DNA of 64,000 nucleotides from an uncultured Clostridia bacterium (lineage in GTDB: Bacteria; Bacillota; Clostridia; Christensenellales; Aristaeellaceae). The stretch spans positions 56,638 through 120,637 of the forward strand of contig CAKURR010000006.1 of assembly GCA_934675735.1 (NCBI GenBank), in the 5' to 3' direction. Below the pieces are notes generated by a model. That model was given only the letters and a program-made list of their open reading frames with translations, ran no database searches and was not told where the DNA came from. Of the stretch, positions 8,656 to 18,650 are shown one piece after another. Each line of letters opens with the position of its first letter. Positions within the stretch are counted from its first letter, which is position 1. The position numbers were made by a program, and so were the translations under genes.

Positions 8656-9594
8656 TTACGCCTTTCCCAGACAGATTCCTGTCTGCATGTCGTGCCCGCG
8701 CAGATAATCCTTCGCGTTCATGCGCTTTGCGCCGGGCATCTGTATGGTTTCAAGCTCCACGTCGTCGTCCTTGCAGGCGACGATCAGCCCCTTTTTCGCG
8801 TCGGCGGCGATAACCTCGCCGGCCGCGCCGCTCGGGCCCGTGTGAAGCGGTTTCACGCTGAAAACTTTGATAACGCCGTCCGCCGTCGATGTGAACGCGC
8901 CGGGCCACGGCGTCACGCCGCGCACCAGACAATCGATTTCGCGCGCGGTTTTCGCCCAGTCGATGCGGCCCGTCTCCTTGTCGAGTTTCGGCTCGTAGGT
9001 GGCCTCGTCGGGGTTCTGCGGCGTGCGGCGGAGCGTGCCCGCCTCCAGCTCGCGCAGCGTTCTGACAAGCAGCTGCGCGCCCAGCTCGGAAAGCCTGTCG
9101 CTCAGCTCGCCCGCCGTCTCGTTCTCGCCGATGGGCGTTTCCGCCTTGAGCAGCATATCGCCCGTATCCATGCCGATGTCGGTGAACATCGTTGTGATGC
9201 CCGTGACGGTTTCGCCCATCATGATGCAGCGGTTAATCGGCGCGCTGCCCCGATGGCGCGGCAGCAGCGACGCGTGCACGTTCATCGTCCCCAGTTTAGG
9301 GATATCCAGAATCTCCTGAGAGAGCAGCTGGCCGAACGCCGCCGTCACGCACAGGTCGGGCGCAAGGCCGCGGAGCGCTTCCACGCCCTCCGCGCACTTG
9401 ATGCGCTCCGGCTGAAAGACGGGAATGCCCGCCGCCTCGGCCGCCTCCTTCACGGGGCAGGCGGCAAGCTTATGCCCGCGCCCCTTCGGCCTGTCCGGCT
9501 GGCAGAACACACCGACAACGTCGTAACCGTTGTCAATCAGCGCGCGCAGCGACGGCACGGCGAAATCCGGCGTGCCCATGAACACGATTCTCAC
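8656..9594 (-). CDS. fmt: Methionyl-tRNA formyltransferase
   Basis: Formylates initiator Met-tRNA using 10-formyl-tetrahydrofolate. The 312-residue protein starts VRIVFMGTPDFAVPSLRAL with a GTG codon. It contains the formyl-transfer motif HASLLPRHRGSAPI, with the catalytic Asn/His/Asp region continuing through GMDTGDMLL, and a C-terminal OB fold from about residue 205. It follows def by 3 nt and precedes rsmB by 3 nt, the conserved def-fmt-rsmB translation-start cluster. Confidence 0.96.
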   Translation of the reverse strand: MRIVFMGTPDFAVPSLRALIDNGYDVVGVFCQPDRPKGRGHKLAACPVKEAAEAAGIPVFQPERIKCAEGVEALRGLAPDLCVTAAFGQLLSQEILDIPKLGTMNVHASLLPRHRGSAPINRCIMMGETVTGITTMFTDIGMDTGDMLLKAETPIGENETAGELSDRLSELGAQLLVRTLRELEAGTLRRTPQNPDEATYEPKLDKETGRIDWAKTAREIDCLVRGVTPWPGAFTSTADGVIKVFSVKPLHTGPSGAAGEVIAADAKKGLIVACKDDDVELETIQMPGAKRMNAKDYLRGHDMQTGICLGKA

Positions 9595-9597
9595 GCG

Positions 9598-10077
9598 TTA
9601 TTCCTCCGTCTCTTCCCCGTCGTCCTCGTCAAACAGCTCGCGGGACATGATATCCACGTAGAGCTTGCCGTCGAGGTGATCCGTCTCGTGCATGATGCAG
9701 CGCGCCAGCAGCTCTTCGGCCTCGATTTCATACCATTCGCCGTTGCGGTCCTGAAATTTGGCGCGCACCTTCATCGGGCGCTTGACCATGCCGCGGCGGC
9801 CCGGCACGGAGAGACAGCCCTCCGGCCCGTCCTGTTCGCCCTCGGTTTCCAGAATTTCGGGGTTGACCATCTCGATCAGCCCGTCGCCGCAATCCATCAC
9901 CACCACGCGGCGCAGCACCGCCACCTGCGGCGCGGCCAGGCCCACGCCGTTGGCGTTGTACATGGTTTCGGCCATATCGTCAAGCAGCCTGTGCAGCTTC
10001 TCGTCAAACTTTTCAACCGGACGGCTCTTCTTGCGGAGCAGGTCGTCCTCGATGCAGATAATCTTGCGAAGCGCCAT
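9598..10077 (-). CDS. def: Peptide deformylase
   Basis: Fe2+/Zn2+ hydrolase that removes the N-formyl group from nascent proteins. It has 159 residues with the three family motifs GVGLAAPQ, EGCLSVPG and HETDHLDG; the last supplies the two metal-binding histidines and the catalytic glutamate. An acidic tail (DEDDGEETEE) ends the protein. It is the first gene of the block running to prkC. A TATAAT hexamer on the minus strand at 10160-10165 may be its -10, but no good -35 is spaced correctly. Confidence 0.96.
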   Translation of the reverse strand: MALRKIICIEDDLLRKKSRPVEKFDEKLHRLLDDMAETMYNANGVGLAAPQVAVLRRVVVMDCGDGLIEMVNPEILETEGEQDGPEGCLSVPGRRGMVKRPMKVRAKFQDRNGEWYEIEAEELLARCIMHETDHLDGKLYVDIMSRELFDEDDGEETEE

Positions 10078-10200
10078 GAAAAATCGTCTCTCCTTTGATT
10101 TGTCCCGTCCACTCCGTCCGGCTTGACGGAAATGGACACATTAACCCATCATCCTTTTCATTATAAAGCAAATCCGCGCAAAATGGAAGAGTCCGCGGCG

Positions 10201-10231
10201 CAAAAAAACGCCCTCGGCGCAGGCCGGGGCG
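10201..10231 (-). terminator. Minus-strand Rho-independent terminator upstream of def
   Basis: The stem CGCCC-(T)-CGGC / GCCG-GGGCG with a GCAG loop (10209-10231) is followed on the minus strand by seven T (10202-10208). It would stop transcripts arriving from priA through the antisense of the two genes between. There is no T-tract on the plus side. Confidence 0.7.
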
Positions 10232-10336
10232 AAAATCTTTCGCTTTTGTTATTGTTATATTACCACAAAACGGTCAAAAAGTCAAGTCTGTTCATTTTCC
10301 GCGCGCGGGTGTAAGAAGAATACGGAGGTGGTTTTC

Positions 10337-10765
10337 ATGCCCGATTTGACGCCCGTTTTCCGCCCCGACGCGCCGCAGACGCTCGCCGCGCTCTCCCGCC
10401 GCGCGGGGCTTGCCCTCTCGGCCGGGCAGGCCGAAATGCTGCTCGCCCGTCAGGAACAGGCGCTGCTCGATTTGGGGCGCGTCGATTTTTCCGGCGGCAT
10501 TCTGCCCAAGCTGATTGACGCGTTCGCCGATTCGCCCTATGTGCCTGCCGCGGATTGGGCGGACACGCTGACGCGGCTGACCGAGCTGTTTTACGCGTTC
10601 AAGTTCGAGACACGCGACGCGATGGCGGATGACGCGCTGCTCGTTTCCATGCGCAGATTGTTCGACGGCGCATGCGGCGGTTCGCTCGACGCGCTGGCCG
10701 ACTGCCGCGCGGACAGCCTTTTCGCCGCGCTCAACGCGCTTAAAAAGGAGGATGACTTTGAATAA
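10337..10765 (+). CDS. Uncharacterised clostridial protein (DUF6323-like)
   Basis: A 142-residue soluble, helix-rich protein beginning MPDLTPVFRPDAPQTLAALS. It resembles small clostridial proteins catalogued as DUF6323; the name is from memory. GGAGG at 10324-10328 sits 8 nt before the ATG at 10337; a GTG at 10328 overlaps that site and is less likely. No signal peptide, membrane segment or catalytic motif is visible. The stop overlaps the start of the next gene by 8 nt, and the pairing with a DUF6179-like gene is the main clue that the two work together. Confidence 0.7.
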   Translation: MPDLTPVFRPDAPQTLAALSRRAGLALSAGQAEMLLARQEQALLDLGRVDFSGGILPKLIDAFADSPYVPAADWADTLTRLTELFYAFKFETRDAMADDALLVSMRRLFDGACGGSLDALADCRADSLFAALNALKKEDDFE

Positions 10766-11669
10766 CCCGATTTCCTCGCTTTCGTCCGCGCAAAGCGACG
10801 CGCTCCGCGAAAGCCTGACGGCGCTGCTCGCCGCGCAGGCCGCGCGATACACCGACGGCGCAAGCGGCAGTCTGCCCAAAGAAACGATGGATGAATTGCT
10901 CGTCTCGGCGCTCTACACGCTCTCCGTTGACCCGACCAGACCCGAGAGCTTTTATCCGCTCGTCGGGCAGGATATCTTCGCCTGTTTCGCCCGCGCACAG
11001 GCCCGCCTTGTGCAAAAGCGCGACGCGGCGCTGGCGCTGGCCGCTTCCCTCTGCCTGCACACGGACGACTTGGGCTGCGTCGCGCTGCACACGACGCTTT
11101 CCTCCCTGCTCGAAGGATTGAAACGGTATGACGCGGTTTTCTTTGCGCACCGCGTGCCGGGCGACATCGATTATCAGCTCTGCCTGCCCGTTTCCGAATC
11201 GCTGATGGGCGTGGATTACGCGCTCCGCTACCTGCAAAATCTGGCGCTGGAGGGCGAGCTGCTGGCCCGCTTCCCCGTTCACCGCGTGCTGGCGCTGCTG
11301 GACGGCGTGAGCAGCCGCTGGCGCGCGCTGGTCTGCAATCTGCTCACCCCGGTGCTGGAAAACGCGATGGCGCTCGTGCTGCTGGACAGGCCGCCGCACA
11401 GGCTGCATGTTTCAAGCGGCGACCGCGCGGCGCTGCTGGCGATGTTTGCGGGCAGGACGCAGAGCGAATTGGCGCGCCTGTTTGACCGCGCCGCCGCCCG
11501 GCTGGCGCAGACGCTCCTGCCAAACCGCGCCGACGCGCTGCTTGTGTGCCAAACCCTCGCCAAGCAACTCGCGCCGCGCGTTTTTGAAGCCGCGCGGCGC
11601 GAGGATTTGAGTCATGTTTTCTTTTCCTTCGGTGTGCCAAGGCGCGTCACATCATGCTCGAAGGGTTGA
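10758..11669 (+). CDS. Uncharacterised clostridial protein (DUF6179-like)
   Basis: About 303 residues, predicted cytoplasmic and helical, with no motif I can assign to an activity. It resembles proteins catalogued as DUF6179, which accompany DUF6323 genes. The likely start is TTG at 10758, because GGAGG at 10747-10751 lies 6 nt before it; an in-frame ATG at 10752 touches that site. Recognisable segments are SALYTLSVDPTRPESFYP, LPVSESLMGVDYALRYL and RFPVHRVLALLDG. The 3' end overlaps the convergent priA by 23 bp. Confidence 0.65.
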   Translation: MNNPISSLSSAQSDALRESLTALLAAQAARYTDGASGSLPKETMDELLVSALYTLSVDPTRPESFYPLVGQDIFACFARAQARLVQKRDAALALAASLCLHTDDLGCVALHTTLSSLLEGLKRYDAVFFAHRVPGDIDYQLCLPVSESLMGVDYALRYLQNLALEGELLARFPVHRVLALLDGVSSRWRALVCNLLTPVLENAMALVLLDRPPHRLHVSSGDRAALLAMFAGRTQSELARLFDRAAARLAQTLLPNRADALLVCQTLAKQLAPRVFEAARREDLSHVFFSFGVPRRVTSCSKG

Positions 11670-13887
11670 TTTGGCAGACGCACAGACAACCCGCCGTCGG
11701 CGCGGCGGCGATTTCGCTCATCTTGCCCACGGCCTCGCCGCAAATCGGCTGATCAACGATTTGCAGCGTCACCTGCCAGCGGCTCTTGCCCTTGATTTTC
11801 TGAATCGGGCAGGCCATCACGCGCAGCGCGACGACGTATTTTTTGAGATACGTCCGCCGCTCGAAAAACGCTTCCATCAGCCGCATGGCGGCTTCGGCGG
11901 CCTGCCTGGCGGTCTGTTCGCTGTCCGCCTCGAAGAGCAGACGCGCCAGCAGCGTATACGGCGGATAGAGCGCGCGGCGGCGGCGGCGCATCTCCTCTTC
12001 AAAAAACGCGCGGTAATCCTGTCGGCTCGCGGCCTCGACGGCGTAGTTCTCCGGATCATAGGTCTGCAAAAAGACCTCGCCGGGCGCATCCGCGCGGCCC
12101 GCGCGCCCCGCCACTTGGGTGAGCAGCTGGAAGGTTCGCTCCGCCGAGCGGTAATCCGGCAGTTTGAGCATGGCGTCCGCCGCGACGATGCCGACCATCG
12201 TCACATTCGGAAAATCCAGCCCCTTGGCAATCATCTGCGTGCCGACGAGCACGCGCGCCTCGCCGCGGCGGAAGCGCTCAATCAGCGTCGCGTGCGCGTC
12301 CTTGGTGCGGGTCGTGTCGTTATCCATGCGCAGAGTCGGCACGTCGGGGAAGAGCTTATGCACTTCCTCCTCCACACGCTGGGTGCCCACGCCGAAATAC
12401 TTGATATACGGGCTGCCGCACTCGGGGCAGACCTTCGGCACGGGCGCTTCGCTGCCGCAGTAATGACAGCGAAGCACATTCTCCGCGCTGTGATACGTCA
12501 TGGAAACGTCGCACCGGCTGCACGTAACGACATAGCCGCAGTTCCGGCAGGAGACGAACGTGGAGAAACCGCGCCGATTGACAAACAGAATCGCCTGTCT
12601 GCCGCTTTTGATACACGCGTCCAGCCCGTTGACCAGCGCGCCGGAGAACACGCTTCGGTTGCCTTTTTTCAGCTCCTCGCGCATATCCACGACATGCACG
12701 GCCGGCATCGGGCGGTTGTTGACGCGGCGGGGCATTTCCAGCAGCGTCAAATCGCCGCGTCCCGCCATCGCAAAGGAGCGCATGCTCGGCGTGGCGCTGG
12801 CCAGCAGCAGCACCGCGCCCTCCCGCGCGCACCGCTCGTGCGCCAGACGGCGCGCGTCGTAATGCGGGTTGTTGTCGGCGATATAGCTCTGCTCGTGCTC
12901 TTCGTCGATGATAATCAGACCGACGTTTTCAAGCGGCGCAAAGACCGCCGACCGCGCGCCGATGACCACGCGCACGTCGCCGCGCCGAATGCGCCGCCAT
13001 TCGTCGTATCGCTCGCCCGGGGACAGGCGCGAATGCAGCACCGCCGCGTCCTCGCCGAAGCGGGAACGGAACCACGAAACCATCTGCGGGGTGAGCGCGA
13101 TTTCAGGCACGAGCACAATCGCCGTTTTGCCCAGCTGCGCGGCGCGGCGGACGGCGCGGATAAAGACCTCCGTCTTGCCGCTGCCCGTCACGCCGTAAAG
13201 CAGAAACTCGCCCTGCCCCCGTTCCACGGCGGGCAGAAGCTCGGCGAGCACATCCTCCTGCTGGCGGGTGAGCCTGGGGTCCTGCCCCGAAAGGCGCTCC
13301 ATCGCGCCGTAGGGCCTGCGCATCGTCTCCCGCTTTTCCAGCTTCACAAAGCCCATTTTGCAAAGGGCGTTCAGCGCGTCGCGGCAGTCGCCCACGGTTT
13401 CGCGCAGCGCGGCGGTCGTCAGCTCCGTCTGCGGCGCGTCGGCCAGCGCGCGAAGCACCTTCGCCCGCTTGGGCGCACGAACCTGCGCCGCAATGACCTG
13501 CCCCAGCACATCCGGCGCGACGGTCAGCACGGCGACCTCCTGCTGCTTTTCATGGATGCGCTGGCCGCGCATCTGCGCGGGAAACATCAGCCGAAGCGCC
13601 ACCGCCAGCGTGCAGAACGACGACCTTTGAATATCTTTCGCCAACGCGAGCAGCGGCGGCAGCACGGCGGGATAATCCTCCAGCGTGCCGCAGACGTCTT
13701 TCACCCGTTCGGGCGGCAGGTCGCAGTCCTCCGTCATCTCGACGACCACGCCCTCCAGCTTCCGCGGCCCGAACGGCACATGCACGCGCATGCCGGGGCA
13801 GACGTTCAGCCCCTTGGGCACGCGATAGGTGAACACATGATCCACATCCGTGTGGTTGATATCCACAATCACCTGACAAAACGGCAC
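11647..13887 (-). CDS. priA: Primosomal replication-restart helicase PriA
   Basis: 3'-5' superfamily-2 helicase that reloads the replisome at collapsed forks. The 746-residue protein starts with GTG at 13887, after GGGGGGAAG, reading VPFCQVIVDINHTDVDHVF. Features in order are the N-terminal 3'DNA-binding domain, Walker A GVTGSGKTE (about 230), the DEEH box, the paired zinc motifs CRNCGYVVTCSRC and CHYCG...CPECG (about 440-495), and helicase motifs VGTQMIAKGLDFPNV and QVAGRAGRADAPGEV. All eight zinc cysteines are present. Its promoter abuts that of the divergent WYL regulator. Confidence 0.95.
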   Translation of the reverse strand: MPFCQVIVDINHTDVDHVFTYRVPKGLNVCPGMRVHVPFGPRKLEGVVVEMTEDCDLPPERVKDVCGTLEDYPAVLPPLLALAKDIQRSSFCTLAVALRLMFPAQMRGQRIHEKQQEVAVLTVAPDVLGQVIAAQVRAPKRAKVLRALADAPQTELTTAALRETVGDCRDALNALCKMGFVKLEKRETMRRPYGAMERLSGQDPRLTRQQEDVLAELLPAVERGQGEFLLYGVTGSGKTEVFIRAVRRAAQLGKTAIVLVPEIALTPQMVSWFRSRFGEDAAVLHSRLSPGERYDEWRRIRRGDVRVVIGARSAVFAPLENVGLIIIDEEHEQSYIADNNPHYDARRLAHERCAREGAVLLLASATPSMRSFAMAGRGDLTLLEMPRRVNNRPMPAVHVVDMREELKKGNRSVFSGALVNGLDACIKSGRQAILFVNRRGFSTFVSCRNCGYVVTCSRCDVSMTYHSAENVLRCHYCGSEAPVPKVCPECGSPYIKYFGVGTQRVEEEVHKLFPDVPTLRMDNDTTRTKDAHATLIERFRRGEARVLVGTQMIAKGLDFPNVTMVGIVAADAMLKLPDYRSAERTFQLLTQVAGRAGRADAPGEVFLQTYDPENYAVEAASRQDYRAFFEEEMRRRRRALYPPYTLLARLLFEADSEQTARQAAEAAMRLMEAFFERRTYLKKYVVALRVMACPIQKIKGKSRWQVTLQIVDQPICGEAVGKMSEIAAAPTAGCLCVCQINPSSMM

Positions 13888-13914
13888 AGCGCTTCCCCCC
13901 TTTCTGTGCCTGAC

Positions 13915-13943
13915 ATGATAACACGAACCTTTTGTTCTTGCAA
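13915..13943 (-). promoter_or_regulatory. priA promoter (left arm of a bidirectional promoter)
   Basis: On the minus strand TTGCAA (13938-13943), 17 bp, then TATCAT (13915-13920). The -35 hexamer is palindromic and is shared with the plus-strand promoter. Confidence 0.65.
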
Positions 13944-13966
13944 GCGCCCTCCCGCTGTGATACGAT
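13938..13966 (+). promoter_or_regulatory. WYL-regulator promoter (right arm of a bidirectional promoter)
   Basis: TTGCAA (13938-13943), 17 bp, then TACGAT (13961-13966), ahead of the gene at 13990. It uses the same TTGCAA as the priA promoter. Confidence 0.6.
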
Positions 13967-13989
13967 AATCGGCGAAGGAAGTGAACGCC

Positions 13990-14892
13990 ATGCAGATCAG
14001 CCGTCTTTTCCGCCTGCTCTATATCCTGCTGGAGCGGGAACGCGTGCCCGCGCCCGAGCTGGCCCAAACGCTCGAGGTCTCCGTGCGGACGATCTACCGC
14101 GACGTGCAGACGCTGAGCGAAGCGGGCATCCCCGTCTACGCCGAGCGCGGGCGGGACGGCGGCGTGGCCATCCTGCCGACGTTCAGGCTGAACAAATCGA
14201 TGGTCAGCGCCGCGGAAAAGCAGGATATGCTCGCCGCTTTGCAGGCGCTCGCCTCCACCGGCGCATCCGACCGCGAGACGCTGGGCAAGCTGAGCGCGTT
14301 TTTCGGCGGCAGACAGTCGGACTGGGTGCGCATCGACTTCGCGGATTGGAGCGGCGCGCGCGACGGCCTGATTCCCGTGCTGAAAGCCGCCATCCTCAAT
14401 CGGCAGATGCTGACCTTCGATTATTACAACAGCAGCGGGGTCTGCGCGCCGCGCGAGGTCTGCCCCGTCCGCCTGTGGTTCAAGAGCAGCGCGTGGTATC
14501 TGCTGGCCTACTGCATGCAAAAGCGCGCCATGCGCACCTTCAAGCTCACGCGCATCAAGCGCCTTCGCGTAACAGACGGCGCGTTCCCCGCCGAAGCGGC
14601 GGCATGCGCCGAAATCGAGCCGATGGAGCCCGAGTCGAGCGTGCCGCCCGTCCGCTTCACGCTGCGCATCGACGCGGATATGGCGTTCCGCGTCTACGAC
14701 GATTTTGAAGAGGAACAAATCGCGCAGACCGCGGACGGCGGTTTTCTCGTGCGGGCCGCGTTCATGCCCGGCGAATGGCTGACCGCCTTCATCTTGAGCT
14801 ACGGCGCGCACGCAGAGGTGGTCGAGCCGAAGGCGCTGGCGGATGCGGTTCGCCGCGAGCTGAAAAAAATGTCGGTACGCTATCAAACCTGA
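13990..14892 (+). CDS. YafY/DeoR-type transcriptional regulator with WYL domain
   Basis: A 300-residue regulator. The N-terminal helix-turn-helix covers about 1-60 (ISRLFRLLYILLERERVPAP, then VRTIYRDVQTLSEAGIPVY). The WYL ligand-binding domain follows at about 135-210, with its signature seen as SSAWYLLAYC. A C-terminal WCX-like region (RFTLRIDADMAFRVYDDF) ends it. The ATG at 13990 is preferred over a GTG at 13981 because GAAGGAAG lies 8 nt before it. The zinc-ribbon gene 62 nt downstream reads the same way and may be its target or operon partner. Confidence 0.88.
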   Translation: MQISRLFRLLYILLERERVPAPELAQTLEVSVRTIYRDVQTLSEAGIPVYAERGRDGGVAILPTFRLNKSMVSAAEKQDMLAALQALASTGASDRETLGKLSAFFGGRQSDWVRIDFADWSGARDGLIPVLKAAILNRQMLTFDYYNSSGVCAPREVCPVRLWFKSSAWYLLAYCMQKRAMRTFKLTRIKRLRVTDGAFPAEAAACAEIEPMEPESSVPPVRFTLRIDADMAFRVYDDFEEEQIAQTADGGFLVRAAFMPGEWLTAFILSYGAHAEVVEPKALADAVRRELKKMSVRYQT

Positions 14893-14954
14893 CAGACTGT
14901 TGTCAGCTTTTCCGTGCGATAATGCATCCATCAACAACAAGGAGGATGGTTCTC

Positions 14955-15236
14955 ATGGAAAAGAACATCGATTTCGCGAATACCCCCGTCTGTCAGAGCT
15001 GCGGCATGCCACTCGCCGCGCCGGAACAATTCGGCAAAAATGCCGACGGCACGGCAAACGGCGATTACTGCGTTTACTGCTGCCCGTGCGGCGAGGAAAA
15101 CATGACCGGCACGCTGGATGAAATGATCGACTTCTGCGCGCCGCTCGAGGTCAAGCTCGGTCTGTTCCCCGACGAAAAGACCGCCAGAGACACGCTTTCG
15201 CAGTATCTGCCGACGCTCAAACGTTGGCGCGCGTGA
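14955..15236 (+). CDS. Small zinc-ribbon protein
   Basis: A 93-residue soluble protein starting MEKNIDFANTPVCQSCGMPL. It has paired cysteines, CQSCGMPL near residue 12 and CVYCCPCGEENMTG near 37, which form the putative zinc ribbon (Zn_ribbon_2-like). The C-terminal half is helical. AAGGAGG at 14938-14944 fits the ATG at 14955; an in-frame ATG at 14946 overlaps that site. Small proteins of this type often sit beside WYL or AraC-type regulators in Clostridia, but the function is unknown. The 3' end overlaps convergent mutY by 20 bp. Confidence 0.8.
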   Translation: MEKNIDFANTPVCQSCGMPLAAPEQFGKNADGTANGDYCVYCCPCGEENMTGTLDEMIDFCAPLEVKLGLFPDEKTARDTLSQYLPTLKRWRA

Positions 15237-16269
15237 GCATATCCGCCGCGAATTTTCGCGCGGCCTTGACCGCCGTGGGCATGGGCAGGGCCGCCAGCTC
15301 GTCGGCGCTCACCCAGCGGCCGTCCGGCACGTCGGAAAGGGTTTCCGCGGCAAAGGCGTGAATCTCCATCTCCCAAATCAGGTGGGTAAAGACGTGCTTG
15401 GCGTGGCCCAGCCGCGCGTCGTAGGCGGCGGACACGCCCATTTCATCAAGCGCCGCGCACATCTGCGAGGGCGACAGTTCCCCGACCACATCCGGAAAGA
15501 CGGAAAGGCCGCCCAGCAGGCGCTCTTTGCGCAGAACGGTCAACACCCGATTTTGACAGAACACCAGCATCACGCAGTGCGTTTCGACGCGCTGCGCTTT
15601 TTTCTTGGGCTTGACGGGCAGATTTGCCGCAATGCCCCGCGCATGCCCCTTGCAGCTCGCCCGAACCGGACAGAGCAGGCAGGCGGGGCTTTTCGGCGTG
15701 CACATCGTCGCGCCCATCTCCATCATGGCGTTGGCGAATGCGCCGGGGCGGTCGCGCGGCACGAGGCTCTGCGTCAAATCGTGAATCATGCGGCGGCTCT
15801 TGGGGCTGCCCATCTCCTCTTCGATGGCGAAATAGCGGCAGATGACGCGCTCCACGTTGCCATCCACCGCCGCGGCGGGAATGCCGAACGCGATGGAGGC
15901 GATTGCGCCGCCCGTGTAATCCCCGATGCCGGGCAGGGCGCGCAGCTTTTCCAAATCGGCGGGCAGCTCGCCGCCATAGCGCGCGACGATTTCCTTCGCC
16001 GCCTTTTGCAGCGAACGCGCGCGGGTGTAATACCCCAGCCCCTCCCACGCCTTGAGCAGCTCCTCCTCCGGCGCGGCGGCCAGCGCGTACACGTCGGGGT
16101 AGCGCGAGAGAAAACGCTCATAATAAGAAACAACCGTCTCCGCGCGCGTCTGCTGGAGCATGATTTCGGAAACCCAGATTCGGTAAGCGTCCTTCGTGCG
16201 CCGCCACGGCAGGTCGCGGTGGCCCGCGTCATACCACGAAAGGACTGACCGCGTAAAGTTTTCATCCAT
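15217..16269 (-). CDS. mutY: A/G-specific adenine glycosylase MutY
   Basis: Removes adenine mispaired with 8-oxoguanine. The 350-residue protein shows SEIMLQQTRAETVVSYYERF (catalytic Glu region), the helix-hairpin-helix LPGIGDYTGGAIASIAFG with the catalytic Asp in AVDGNVERV, and the [4Fe-4S] loop CTPKSPACLLCPVRASC (C-X6-C-X2-C-X5-C). A Nudix-like C-terminal domain from about 225 recognises 8-oxoG. An extended -10 (TGGTAGAAT on the minus strand, 16292-16300) lies just upstream of the ATG at 16269. The gene is convergent with the zinc-ribbon gene. Confidence 0.95.
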   Translation of the reverse strand: MDENFTRSVLSWYDAGHRDLPWRRTKDAYRIWVSEIMLQQTRAETVVSYYERFLSRYPDVYALAAAPEEELLKAWEGLGYYTRARSLQKAAKEIVARYGGELPADLEKLRALPGIGDYTGGAIASIAFGIPAAAVDGNVERVICRYFAIEEEMGSPKSRRMIHDLTQSLVPRDRPGAFANAMMEMGATMCTPKSPACLLCPVRASCKGHARGIAANLPVKPKKKAQRVETHCVMLVFCQNRVLTVLRKERLLGGLSVFPDVVGELSPSQMCAALDEMGVSAAYDARLGHAKHVFTHLIWEMEIHAFAAETLSDVPDGRWVSADELAALPMPTAVKAARKFAADMLTRANV

Positions 16270-16441
16270 ATTCGGCCCTCCAATGGCGCTTATTCTACCA
16301 TAAAAGGCGGGTTTCGGCCACCGAATCAGGCGATTTGTTTGAAAAACGGCGAAATTTCGAGTTTCAAATTATTTGAATGCATTATTTTCCATAAAACGGC
16401 TAAAATGATGAAAAACGAGAAAATCCGACGGCCATCCCATG

Positions 16442-16470
16442 TTGCCGAATCGGCTTGACTCGCGTATATT
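16442..16470 (+). promoter_or_regulatory. groESL promoter
   Basis: TTGCCG (16442-16447), 17 bp, TATATT (16465-16470). It lies in an AT-rich leader, with the CIRCE operator starting 10 bp after the -10, the usual arrangement for HrcA repression. Confidence 0.65.
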
Positions 16471-16480
16471 ATATCTTGCT

Positions 16481-16507
16481 TTAGCACTCATCCATAAAGA
16501 GTGCTAA
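16481..16507 (+). promoter_or_regulatory. CIRCE operator (HrcA binding site)
   Basis: A perfect inverted repeat TTAGCACTC-N9-GAGTGCTAA, identical to the consensus CIRCE element bound by the heat-shock repressor HrcA. It lies 35 bp before groES. Confidence 0.97.
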
Positions 16508-16542
16508 CAAAGTCGAAAGGCAATCTAAGGAGGTCTATCAAA

Positions 16543-16827
16543 ATGAGCTTGAAACCCCTTTTTGACCGCGTTGTTCTCAAGGACGCGGAAATTGAAGAAA
16601 CCACCAAGAGCGGCATTATCCTCACGTCCGCCGCGCAGGAGAAGCCGCAGTACGCCTACATCGTGGCCGTCGGCCCGGGCGGCGTTGTGGACGGCAAGGA
16701 AGTCACCATGCAGGTGAAGGAAGGCCAGAAGGTCGTCTATTCCAAGTACGCCGGCACGGAAATCAAGATTGACGGCGAGGAATACAAGATCGTCCGCCAG
16801 AACGATATTCTCGCGATCGTTGAGTAA
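16543..16827 (+). CDS. groES: Co-chaperonin GroES
   Basis: A 94-residue lid of the GroEL folding chamber, starting MSLKPLFDRVVLKDAE after AAGGAGG. Family segments include TTKSGIILTSAAQEKPQ (the mobile loop), VAVGPG, the YSKYAGTEIK segment and NDILAIVE at the C-terminus. It is controlled by the CIRCE operator upstream. An in-frame GTG at 16501 lies inside CIRCE and is not the start. Confidence 0.97.
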   Translation: MSLKPLFDRVVLKDAEIEETTKSGIILTSAAQEKPQYAYIVAVGPGGVVDGKEVTMQVKEGQKVVYSKYAGTEIKIDGEEYKIVRQNDILAIVE

Positions 16828-16858
16828 TCGAAGAGTATCGTTTCAAACGCTTTCAATT

Positions 16859-16922
16859 ATTCGGGAGGCGTCGGAACCTCAGGTTTCGGCCGGAGTTTGA
16901 GGCAGAGCCTCAAGCGTTCCCC
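16859..16922 (+). repeat. Two-hairpin dispersed repeat, copy 2
   Basis: ATTCGGGAGG, then the stem GTCGGAACC-TCA-GGTTTCGGC, then the perfect stem TTGAGGC-AGA-GCCTCAA. It sits in the 123-bp groES-groEL spacer. See copy 1 at 3171-3238. Confidence 0.75.
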
Positions 16923-16932
16923 TTCTTTCTGA

Positions 16933-18582
<1,650 letters not shown>

Positions 18583-18609
18583 GCCCGGAAACCGAAACAG
18601 CATAAGCAA

Positions 18610-18648
18610 AGGGAGCGGCTCTCACAGGAGGGCCGCTCCCCTTTTTTA
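18610..18648 (+). terminator. groESL Rho-independent terminator
   Basis: The stem GGGAGCGGCTC / GGGCCGCTCCC (18611-18640) is followed by CTTTTTT, 28 bp after the groEL stop. Confidence 0.9.
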
Positions 18649-18650
18649 CT

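Noticed and set aside
10123..10314. Small plus-strand gene between def and the DUF6323-like gene
   Set aside because: It crosses the terminator hairpin and AT-rich leader and has no ribosome-binding site or homology that I recognise.
16859..16922. Terminator or second operator between groES and groEL
   Set aside because: Hairpins are present but without a T-tract, and CIRCE half-sites are absent; better explained as the dispersed repeat.
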